Assembly (NCBI GenBank): GCA_914767715.1 | Contig: OU612074.1 | Location: forward strand, 9,563,501 to 9,627,500 | Length of the DNA: 64,000 nt | Direction: 5' to 3' | Origin: Membranipora membranacea | Lineage: Eukaryota > Bryozoa > Gymnolaemata > Cheilostomatida > Membraniporidae | In this document: positions 35,533 to 45,717 of the stretch, one piece after another | Layout: every line of letters starts with the position of its first letter | Numbering within the stretch: the stretch's first letter is position 1 | The notes under the pieces: generated by a model | The model's input: only the letters and a program-made list of their open reading frames with translations | Databases searched by the model: none | What the model was told of the DNA's origin: nothing | Program-made: the position numbers and the translations under genes

Positions 35533-36491
35533 TCATACCGTGATATCCCACTCTGCGTTAGGAATATCGTAAAATAATGGGTTATTCTTATCCTTGATGC
35601 GAGCATGATCTGGGCCTCTTGGGCCAATTAGGAAATTACCATAATCAGATTCCCATTCACTAGAGGACCCAGCACGAAAACTGAAAAGCAGTGACTCATC
35701 TGTTATGTTAAACCTTACTTTTACTGTGGCTTGACAAGATCTTGTAGTTTTCTGCAACGATAAACAAGTGATGGTAAGGTATTTGGACGGCGTAAGGTAT
35801 TAGGTAAACAACTGGTAGGGTATTAGGACGGTATTAGGTGAGGTTTTATAGGTATTCATTAAGGTATTAGGTAAGGTATAGGGTATAAGGTATAAAGTAT
35901 TAGGTAAGGTATTAGGACCGCGTATATTATGCATACTGACAAATCAGGGAGATAACTTCAATGGAATTGACGCTATTTAGATTGCATTTTGAAATATTGA
36001 TAAATATCATTTGTAATTAGCAAATTTGCCTCTGTGGGCCACAACAAGCTCAGAACTTCAGAACTTTATGGAATTTCTCCTACCTAAACATAACTAGCTC
36101 CGTATTGAGTTAACTTACCCCATCTGCTAACCTGACATAATCATCTGGTGTATCTATTTCTCTGAAAGTTATGTTATAGCCCTTTGTCTCATAGGATGGT
36201 GATTCATCAAATCGTGATGTCAATAGGTAGGTATTGAAAGGTAATATCACTCCTAGCCAGTTGGCAACAGGAAGACCGCCCATTACGATAATTCTTATTG
36301 CCGTGATGTGCTCTTCATGTGATTGAATATAACCAGTAACAAATATATCACCCTTCACAGCAGTTATTTGTAAAGGTGCACCTGAAACAGTATGAGAGAC
36401 TTTTATTATTACCGTACTTCAAACAAATAATCATGTTTCTCATTTGGCACAATTCACATGCGTTCAACTCACCAAGGCGCTTGATTATCAT
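35533..36491 (-). CDS. Unidentified spliced gene, about 170 aa
   Basis: Proposed exons: 36491-36473 (ATG, then IIKRL), 36379-36119 and 35751-35533, all with GT-AG junctions and agreeing phases (1, then 0). Exon 2 starts after a tttcag acceptor with GAPLQITAVKGDIFVTGY and ends DDYVRLADG before GTAAGT. Exon 3 follows cgttgcag with KTTRSCQATVKVRFNI and ends at WDITV stop; a GTATGA there could also be a donor, in which case the gene continues. No signal peptide or Cys pattern. The segments look beta-rich (YGNFLIGPRGPDH, FREIDTPDDY) but I recognise no family. The tiny first exon is the weakest part; a longer upstream exon may have been missed. Confidence 0.45.
35768..35925. repeat. Minisatellite of aaggtattagg-type units
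   Basis: About 150 bases of degenerate 10-16 base units around ggtattaggtaaggtat, inside the intron of the unidentified gene. Confidence 0.75.
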
Positions 36492-37700
36492 TATGAAAAG
36501 TTAAGATTGTAATTAGTTTTCAAATTTCTCAGGAGACAATGTTCAAGCTAGCCCTGTCATGCAGCAACTTTTTCTTTTTGGGGGACCTCAACAATAAAAT
36601 AGCAGCCGCATGACAAGGCTAGGTTCAAGCAAATTAACAAGACTGATCAAAATAGATTGAAGTAGAAATCAAACAAGCTTAGTCTTTGCTACGCCTTACT
36701 GAAAGAGCTTGCTAGAAATATAATGAGGAAAGAAAGGGAACTCGAATCCATGATGCCAGACTGATCTCTCTCAGAAATCTAATGAAATCTACACACACAG
36801 CAACCAGAATTTATAGCCCAATCCTAACAATGAGATCATTGAATATTGCTATCACATTGCAATGTCACGTACAAGCTCATACATCAGTTTTTTTATCATG
36901 AATGTTTTTTTTGCAAGTTAATCAAGTTCTAAAAAGAACGTTCATGCAAGTTGTGAGAAACAATATGAGCAAAGAGTTTTGTCACAAGCTTTAATGTATT
37001 GAGCCAGAGCATTTTGATTTCCCTCTGTGAAATCAATAACCCAACTGTATTAAACCTTAACTGTAAAAAATCAGTTTCTGAACCGTGTCGTTTGTTGGGT
37101 CGATTTAGATGGTCGTGTCGCAGACACATCGTTGCTCTCCAATTTTAGGTAGTTCACCCTAGCGGCCACACAAACCCCATTAGACAATGGATCACGAAGG
37201 GGTTTGAAACCGCTTTCAACTGTTGTGCGCCAGACATTACAAATAAAAGAATTGTTGCTGTTAACGCAAAGTCACCTGAAAATTTATATACTTTGGTGGA
37301 AACATGGGGTCCTGAGTCAAGGCGTTGTCGTTATGAATAATCATAGCTCTTTGATCACTAGCAATAATTTTGCTACAATAGCTCTACTATTTTATTGATT
37401 TTTTTTGGCAGACTATAGCACATACCACATATTTACGTTAACTTCATCAGTCAACTTCATCAGTTAACTTCACCAGTTAACGTCATGGCCAAAAAGGATA
37501 TTTAGAACTTAGCCCTATTTTGTCAACTTGTGCATTACGTTTGGCATTTGGAACCGTTAGTTTTTGATACCTGGTGATTATCAAGAATAAAATAAAGTCA
37601 AGGCATATATTGAAGAAATGCAGGGGAATTAAATTAAAGCCCTACTGTCCGTAGTGCGGAGCCACAAAACGGGGGTAAATATAAAATATCATCGCCCACA
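36492..37700. other. No recognised gene
   Basis: AT-rich. It includes a short tandem of acttcatcagtta units (three copies, about 37436-37490). ORFs 36929-37129 (minus) and 37204-37398 (plus) lack domains. Confidence 0.35.
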
Positions 37701-37726
37701 AGAAAATACTTTATCTCTCTTCATGG

Positions 37727-39560
37727 ATCAAACTTTTAAATGAACACATTGATGTGTGCTATTTACTAGCGAAGTATTGTAAATTGTCCCGGTGCTTGGG
37801 TCGTTTTTTGTGCACCGGGCAAAGAGGGACTGTTTAAAGATCTAGAAACATGAAGATTGTCTAATTGTCATCATCTGAGTCAGCGGTAACAATCTGTGTT
37901 CATCAACAAAAACTACAGAATAACGATAATTAATCAGGTTGGCTCATCAAAAATAAAAAATGACATTTCACGCCCCTTAGCTAAGTTTTTGCCCATAGGC
38001 CATGCATCGTTTTTGTAGCTTTGTACCTGTCAGTGCGAGGTAGATTTTGGGACTTTTTATTGTGCAATTTCTAATCAAGATTGTTGCTATGTAGTTTATC
38101 GAAATATTGTGTTATGTACAAGGCAACATAAGCTTGTTTTGTTATCAGCTTATACTGATTGATAAACTATTCTATTCATTTTAAGACAGGAAGATTATGA
38201 CTTGTGGCAAGAGTGTTTTAGGTGTAACCACTATGCAACCTAACTTTCTCAATTAATATCTGTTTGTTGCTTCATACTGTCCTCGGTAGCTTCGAACCTA
38301 GTTTGAAGGTGAGTTTTTGCAAGTTTCCCAAATTCTTGCAATTGCTTTTAGGTCTGAACCAGGTTGAATAATTATTATATGATTATGATTATATAATGAT
38401 TGCCTCATTTGTCTATTCACGTTAAGACTTGAAGATTATGATACTAGCAAGATATTAAAGTAAAAAAATACTTCCTCATAGCTTGTAGAGCATGTTTGTT
38501 GCCAAGCAATCTAAGCATAGATGAGCTTTTGTACAACAGCTGTGAGAACGGTTATCATATAACATTACAATTCTCAAAATGTCAGCGCAATATGAGCATT
38601 ATGAATTAATTACGATGCTTTATAATGTACTTACAAATTTTCGGTGCAATATCTTCCGAGTCTTGTACCTAATACACTGGCAACTGACGCTACCACACAA
38701 CCAAATAACAACAACATGTTTCTAAGATACAATTACTGGTTTCAACTGGGATAATCCTATCATAAATCAAACTATAAAATGAACTCAGCACATGATCTAC
38801 TATTGCAGTATTGTAGACTGTCTTTAGGTGCCGGGATTGTTTTTGTGGCAGGAAAATTTACAATACTAAACTGGATTGTTATAAAAACTTGAGGCTATCA
38901 TCTGAGTCAACAGTAACAGAGTAAAATTTCATACTGTGATATTTCCACCAGTCAATGATAGCGGTCTCAGGTTAATGTCTTCATATATCACACTAAGGTT
39001 TGATGGATGCATGCAGGAGACCTGTAAATGCTAAGCATAATTTCTCATAGCCTGACTCAATTGAATTCTGATTGACTTAAAACTCAAGCAAGAGTTAAAG
39101 ATCAGGAATATAAAAGATTATTCAGAATAAAACTAGAAATTTCCAAAATCAATAAATTATGTCTACCCAAAAAGCTAAAAATCACAAAACAGTACAAAAA
39201 TAATCAATTAGGATGGCTAATCAATCAAAGGATTTTATGGAACGCCCCTGAGCTTGGTTTTTGCCTGTCAGCCAAAATCTTGCGTAATATTCCGTACTTT
39301 GAAATGCTCAATCAATGTTGGAAGTTTTTACCGTGAAATCTATAAGCCATCTCATGACTATTTTATATTTTGGTATCAAAATATTGTGTTAATTACAGGG
39401 CAACTTAAATCTGTTTTTGATTCAGTTTATTCTGATTGATGGAGCATTCTATGCATATTACGACAGGGAGATTATTAGATCGGCATGAAGGCAAAATAAG
39501 TATTGTTCTCAACTAGCAACAATGTGTTTTATCACTCAATTACTACATTTTACATCCAAT
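37727..39560. repeat. Diverged tandem duplication, about 1 kb unit
   Basis: 37727-38650 and 38764-39560 share ordered blocks: atcaaactttaaaatgaa-type, attgtaaatgtc, catcatctgagtca, aacgcccct.agct, caaaatattgtgtta, a.ggcaac.taa, ttgat..a..attctat and gacaggaagattat. A partial third set (gacttgaagattatgat) lies at 38427, and gtaccaggttgatttcgatgg recurs at 39648. No coding function seen. Confidence 0.6.
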
Positions 39561-39599
39561 TCGTTCCTACTAAAATCCCAAGCTGCTCAGTAGCTTTGA

Positions 39600-40609
39600 G
39601 GCCTTTCTTACATGCCGCTCATGCTCAGCACAAAGTTTCGTAGTTTTGTACCAGGTTGATTTCGATGGGATATTAGAGAGGTTGCGAAATCTCGTAACAT
39701 AAACATAAAGTTTTCGTCATGTATACGTTTCACGTTTTAGGTAGATGGTCATTATTGACACTGACGTGATACGAGCCCATAGCAACAACCTTGAACTTGT
39801 AAACATTTTTTACTACACCATCTATGTCAAATTTCTGCTTGAACTGCTTCTCCCTCCTGATGTTAGTTTTACAAGGGGAAACTGTAACTACTTGGTTTTA
39901 CCATGCACAGCATAAATGAGTAGTGAGTTCTAACATTTACACTACACCAGACTATTTGTTGAATAGTCAGCTTGGAATGTAACTCATACTGTAAGAGGAC
40001 TAGGTAATTCACAATTTTGTTCCTAGTAGTACATCCACACACTAATCCTTGCTCAGATATAATAATGCCCCCCAAGTCCAATTCAAATGAAATTGATTTA
40101 AATGACCTTAATTAAGTTGTCCTGACCTGTGTTGCACATGGTAACAATTCTTCCCTTATCCCTCATGGGTCACAGTTTGTATTCATGGATATCAAGAATG
40201 GAATCATAGCATGACTATTTTCTGGTCTGTCAGTCAGTTGTACAGCCTCTATGTTATCACATACACACATTTGATGTAAGAACATTCATTCATTCATTAC
40301 AGATCCGAATGCTGTTTGTTCTCACTACACACACAAGCAATGGCAAAACAGTGGGCTTTTAATAGAAATATCTAATTTTCTATATGAGGACATGCTTGAA
40401 TTGACTGGAATATTTAGTTTGACATTCAAATAGCTGGCATTGAGCTCTTTGGATCTCATGAGAGTACTGATTTTTATTTCATCTGTACTGGGTCATGGTT
40501 TATGTTAACATCTGTGATGGAATTGTGTTTTAGGAGAGAATTGAATGAATTGCTTGCTGTGTTCATTTAAGAATCCGATCTTGATTCTTAAGAAGAGGAA
40601 ATAGTTACA
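39600..40609. other. No recognised gene
   Basis: Spacer before the Harbinger transposase. It may contain that element's left end, but I could not identify a terminal inverted repeat. Confidence 0.3.
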
Positions 40610-41804
40610 ATGCTTTCCGCTGAGCTAAAAAAGTTCACTAAAGAAGAAATTCCGAAGGAGAAGTTTGATGCCAGCCGTATGTCTGACAATTGGTTCATCG
40701 AAAACACTAGGTAAGATACAAATACCCCTCACTGTCAGTACCCAGAACCCATAGGCATTCAGCCAAGGTACACATATACCGTTGTAAAATAAGCAGTGAA
40801 TTGTCTGTCGACCAACAATCGAACGTTAACAGGGAGTTGTATTCTCACGATGACGGATAAGACAATGCCTTCAAACTCATTATGTTTGTTCCACTCATTT
40901 ATTTCCAGGTTCACATACGCCGTCATCACGCTACTAGCTGAACTTTTAAAGTGTCCAGCAGAATACCCACTGGACAATCAATCAAGATTCAGGCCTGAGG
41001 AAGGATCGATTATTACACTGTGCCGATTTGCCTATCCGAACCGCCTCTCTCAACATGTGTTGCTGTTTGGAAGGTCCAGATCAATGATTTCAAGAATATT
41101 GAATTGCTTTATTAAAGACATTGATAATCGTTCGAAGTTTTTACTAGAAACCATCCAGCATCCATCATAATTATAATCTAAATGATCTAGCCGAAATTAC
41201 TGCAAGGCAATGCCTCCTCACATCCTGTATAGGATTTGTAGAGGGCACTGTTCGACCTATGTGCCGGCCAAGCAGGTTCCAGGAGATGGTATTCAATGGA
41301 CACAAAAGAAAGCATGCTCTAAAATACCAGAGCATAATGTTAGTCAATGGTATCATGATCATACATGGTCTTTTTGAGGGAAGGAGACACGATAGATTTC
41401 TTATGCAGGAAAGTGAGATTGTCGGTCAACTCGCACAGCTGCCTCGAAGACCAGATGGTTCTCAGTACGTTATCTATGGCGATCCTGCATATGCTCTGCA
41501 GGCACAGGTGGTATGCCCATACCCCCAGCATATCAATTATACACCAGACAAGCAGCTTTTTAATGAATACATGTCAACTGTCAGACAAAGCGTAGAATAT
41601 GGTTTCGGCAAGACGGTGCAATATTTTAGTTTTCTCGATTTTGCCAAGGGGCAAAAGTTACTGCTGTCACCTATTTGCAGGTATTATAGAGTAAGGGTTC
41701 TTTTATGCAATATTCATACTTGTTTGTATGGCTCAGCAGTGACCTCCCTTCTCAGGTCACAACCACCTCATATCAGGGAATACCTGAGCCTAGTGGGAGA
41801 TTAA
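40610..41804 (+). pseudogene. PIF/Harbinger transposase (DDE_Tnp_4), broken
   Basis: Exon 1 at 40610-40710 (MLSAELKKFTKEEIP ... DNWFIENTR) joins in phase to an exon from 40909 (FTYAVITLLAELLKCP, RFAYPNRLSQHVLLFGRSRS), as in HARBI1-like proteins. A frameshift near 41164 moves the reading to a second frame (NLNDLAEITARQCLLTSC, GFVEGTVRPMCRP, NGHKRKHALKYQSI, GRRHDRFLM, YGDPAYALQ, VEYGFGKTVQYF) ending at 41804. The expected triad is Asp in the (V/I)DGT motif, Asp in YGDPAY and Glu in VEYGFG; the first is Glu here (VEGT). The frameshift and the residue change both argue that it is inactive. Confidence 0.8.
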
Positions 41805-42831
41805 GTGCCTACTAATTTCCTTCCCCGTAGCAGTCATACCTCATTATTAGTTAGTTCTTGAATTATCTGTCTTATTTTTGTATCAATATTGACTTAGGCC
41901 ATGTTGTAAGAATTATGATCAAAATATTACTATGAATTTGAACCCTATTTTTTTATCCACAGACAAGGTGCGCACTCTGTTTTGTTTTCACATAAATACA
42001 TAATCTGGGTGAAGAAATATGACATTTTATATAAATAACAATATAAAAAAAACAAAAAACAAAAACATTCTTTCATACAAAACAACCTTATAACATTCAA
42101 CAAAAACAGCATTAACCAACATTTTTCATTTATAAAAATTAAATAATAGCTCATTTACTTAGTCCAACAGTATTCATTATACATATATATGCAAAGAAAA
42201 ACTACAATCATTTAAAGGGCAACCAAGGTTTCGCAGCAATGCATTAATGGGTAGCAAATAATGTGCTGGGCAGCATCAGCTTTGTGCATTACGCGATGCA
42301 AAACTCAAAGTAGTTGCTGACACTAAGCTGGGTAACACTTCAGTTTAGGGGAGGTTCCAAGACTTTGCTGTAATAATTATAGAGCACAGGCTAAATAATA
42401 ACAGGAACAGGAAACTGCTATGTGGTATTCTCTTTTAGCTGAGTTTGAGTGCCTGATGGAAGAAATGTTTCACAAGAATTCTGGCTGAATAATCATCCGA
42501 ATTATATTTTGTCTTTTTCCCCATGCAGAAGGTGCAATCTGCTATTAATCAATGGCCATCAATGAGAAGTTGTTTGAAACCTTGGTTGCACTTTAACCAA
42601 TAACACAAAACAACCTGATAACATTCAACAAAAACAGCATATCCAAATCATTCAAGCTAACAAATAATAATTCATCGAGAAACCCCAACAGAGATTAACC
42701 AACAGTTTTCATTTATAAAAATTAAATAATAGCTCATTTAGTTAGCCTAACAATATACATTATACAAAAAAAAGGAAAGAAAATTTTGGATTATGTACGA
42801 CACTACAAATTGAAAATCACTACTGCTCCAT
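41805..42831. other. Harbinger interior/spacer with a direct repeat
   Basis: Noncoding, AT-rich. It contains the first copy of a repeat at 42078-42190 and most of the second (42606-42770). Confidence 0.4.
42078..42770. repeat. Direct repeat pair within the Harbinger region
   Basis: 42078-42190 and 42606-42770 share caaaacaacct.ataacattc, aacaaaaacagcat, aaccaaca.tttttcatttata and aattaaataatagctcattta in order. The second copy has an insertion of about 60 bases near 42645-42705. Confidence 0.75.
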
Positions 42832-43134
42832 CTATGGATTAAAAGATTGAAAAATATTGTTGGGGTTTGAATTGTTCGGTTGTTCATTTTTATCTTGCCT
42901 AGCTAGTAAAGTCATGATTAAATCGTTTTGTTGTTTCATCTTGGTTTCCATGATTTCGATTCTTTTTTTTTCATTTTCTGCTTCAGTTTTTCTTACTTCC
43001 AGCTCCTTCTCCCTTAACTGGAGCTCTCTTAATTTAAAATTACCTTTATCCTCAAGTTTTTTTTTCGAGCACAGCAGCAATGCTCCTACTTGATGAGCTC
43101 ATTTTCGTCTCTGGCTCACCCTCATGATTCCTTT
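42832..43134 (-). pseudogene. Harbinger accessory protein, coiled-coil last exon
   Basis: Follows an atatttcag acceptor at 43135. The first part (ERNHEGEPETKMSSSSRSI, AAVLEKK) is in one frame and the rest (LEDKGNFKLRELQLREKELE, MKQQNDLIMTLLARQ) in another; the shift falls in a run of A (T on the plus strand, about 43055-43065). Harbinger elements encode a second Myb/SANT- or MADF-type DNA-binding protein, often ending in such a charged coiled coil, on the strand opposite the transposase. No upstream DNA-binding exon was found, so the assignment rests on position and composition. Confidence 0.5.
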
Positions 43135-43396
43135 CTGAAATATAATACATGATCTACATATATCTAACAGCATGCAGAAATCTTTCAATGAATCAGCTCG
43201 GAGTTTGGTTAGTTACACCAGGAGTCCCAAACTCCCTGGTTACACAAACTTACATGTGATCAATTGATTGTAGTTGTGTCAGGGTGACAATTTTAAAGCA
43301 GGCACTAGTACTATTAAAAATTGATATATTTCTTGAGATTCGTTATCAAACAGGATGAATACCAGACAGAATTACTGTACTGGAGGAATGGCAAAA

Positions 43397-43571
43397 AAAC
43401 CGACAATAACAACTTTCTGCGGTGTTAGCTCAACCAGAGAAAATGTTTTCATCACCATCTCTGAGGGTAGTCGCTACCATGATAAACCGACAATAACAAT
43501 TCTCTGCGGTGATAGCTCAACCAGAGAAAATGTTTTCATCACCATCTCTGAGGGTAGTCGCTACCATGATA
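43397..43571. repeat. Tandem duplication, 87-bp unit, two copies
   Basis: ccgacaataacaa starts at 43400 and again at 43487. The units differ at only a few bases and share ctcaaccagagaaaatg and ctctgagggtagtcgctacc. Because 87 is divisible by three, an ORF runs through both, which explains its apparent protein repeat. Confidence 0.9.
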
Positions 43572-45210
43572 AAATCATATACAGGGATTTTAGTATTACT
43601 AGAATTTTTCGAGAGATCTAAACCAACGCTTCCAACTACATACAAATAACTAGGCTTGATCCATGGAAAAGAAGCTAGGGTGGTGAAAGTTGCTGACATT
43701 TTTGAACGTGACAAAATTGAGATGACAGAGTCAGTATTCTTTGAGCCTCGGATCATTAATTTGACACACAACATGATCTTCCTTCAAACCTCATTTTGAA
43801 CACGAGGTGATGGTACAATTTATAATCCATAAGTCCATAAATCCATATCCATATCTAAACCAATAAATCCATAAATCCATAATCTTATAAATATTAAAGA
43901 TTTTACAATATAGTTAAATTTTAAGGTGTTGGGATTTTATTGTGAAACTAACGTTGAGTTTAAAAGTACACAGAATAATTAACAGCCTATCAGTAGATAG
44001 GATTTTATTTAGAAAAAAAAACAACACTTAATGGTGTTTTATTACAACTGTAAATTAACCCTGGTTTGCGGAGATTTCTATTTTAGCATCAGCTTAGTAT
44101 TACATCCCTACCTTCTGCCATATATATATGATGACCTGAACGCCAGAGTGATGCACAAGAATAGAAATAATATCGAATCCAGTACAGCACATAACTTCCA
44201 CCATCACTCCCAAAGAAGAAAGAGAATACAATTACCAGTTACCATCAACCTCAGTAATACTTGCACCAGCTGCACCTGAGTGTACAACACTATATCATCA
44301 AAGTGAAACCACCTACCAAAAGACTGTATCACATGTACATCAGTGGCACAACAATACGGATAGACAGCAGTTAGCATTAAGACAGGAGAGCGTCAGGACC
44401 ATTGTCCTATTCAGCAGTGTCTTAGATTGTAAAGTGAAATAATTAATTGTATCATATAATATATTATATTGTTGTGTAATTCGGAGTTATATCAGCTTAT
44501 CTGTGCTATCAGTGTTTAAATCAGCACTCATCTAACATTCTATATACCCAAGGATACGAGTGCAGAGACGGTCAGGTCAGAATATTTAGAACACCTTTTA
44601 ATATTTTTAACCTTATATAAATGTTGTATACATGTATTTTGTCTCAATTGAATTAAATGGTCAGGGTAATTAAATAAATAGTCTTAGTCTAAACAGATTA
44701 GTTTTATGCCTGTCTGGTTGACACAAATAATTGGTAATCACAGCCACTTGACTCTTTAGTAGTCACAATTGTGTATTCAAAGGCTATCCAAAACCTCACG
44801 CACTTGTAGACGGCCTTGTCGGCACTTTCATGTACTAGATCATAAACAGATATCAAAAGCTGCAATATATATAACTTGTGATGATTGAAATAGACTGTGT
44901 ATTATAATAACCTTGAATTAAACTTAGGTTAAAACTTGTGACGGCGTCTAGCGCATTAAGCTCAGGTGGAGTAGATAGACAGTGCGTGTATTACATTTTT
45001 GTCAGGAGATTAATTGATATCGTTCATTGATGACCACCAGAATTTATCGGAACAGTGTATTGTGTATCAGCCTATCATAGATCAGTGTATCGTTTATCAG
45101 TGTATCTTTGAGACCCTTCTGTGGGTTATATAATGATTTCATAATTCAAGCGAAAGCTGTCAGTGCTAAACTAAATAGAACCCAAAACAAAATAGAAAAG
45201 CCCACTGGCT

Positions 45211-45262
45211 CATCAGAGTAGACTCGGAGCAAGCTAACTACACCTTGTTGTGTACACGGCCC
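45211..45262. mobile_element. SINE-body fragment
   Basis: agagtagactcggagcaagc and the next 25 bases resemble 25813-25862 next to the minus-strand SINE head. No tRNA-like head is seen here. Confidence 0.35.
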
Positions 45263-45546
45263 AGTCCTTTTCTTACAGTTGTCCTGTCATGTAACACGGA
45301 CAGACAACTCCTGTGTTCTTGTTTGAAACTCTACCTTATCTGGTAGTAGTAGCAGTTTCAATTGATGCCCTAATTGTTCATTGGCAATACGGAGTCGATT
45401 GTGCTCTAACATTTAGTGCACAGATTAAATATTAGCAGAGAAGTATAAAGGTTTTTTAGCCTTACGGACAAATAAAATAAAAGAAAGGGTCGAAAGGATC
45501 AAACATTTTAACATGCCATTTCCCAAAATCATTGGCCATTGCATAC

Positions 45547-45717
45547 CTTTCAATGTTTGCATCGCTGTCTCTCTCAATGCCTGGCCTGCCTGCTTATCTG
45601 CAGCCCGCTTCTGTGCAGATGTTGCTACCGTAGCAGCACTGACTGCGGCCTCCTCCCGCCACCACTCACTCAGCTCTTGAAGAAGCACAACGACTTCATC
45701 GACTTCTTCTTCTGTAC
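45547..45717 (-). other. Orphan exon-like ORF, 57 codons, helical
   Basis: Bounded by a catcag acceptor at 45718 and a GTATGC donor after 45547; phase 1 at both ends. It encodes an acidic start (TEEEVDEVVVLLQELSEWW) and a charged helix (SAQKRAADKQAGQALRETAM). The composition recalls C-terminal helices of transposon-encoded Myb/SANT-like proteins, but no partner exon was found. Confidence 0.3.

Larger units (their letters stand above)
43135..45424. other. No recognised gene
   Basis: Contains an 87-bp tandem duplication (43397-43571), a short ataaatccat repeat (43818-43882), and at 45211-45262 a piece sharing gtagactcggagca with the SINE at 25815. Small ORFs have no domains. Confidence 0.4.

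Noticed and set aside
43355-43621. ORF with internal peptide repeat as a structured protein
   Set aside because: The peptide repeat is a direct result of the 87-bp DNA duplication.
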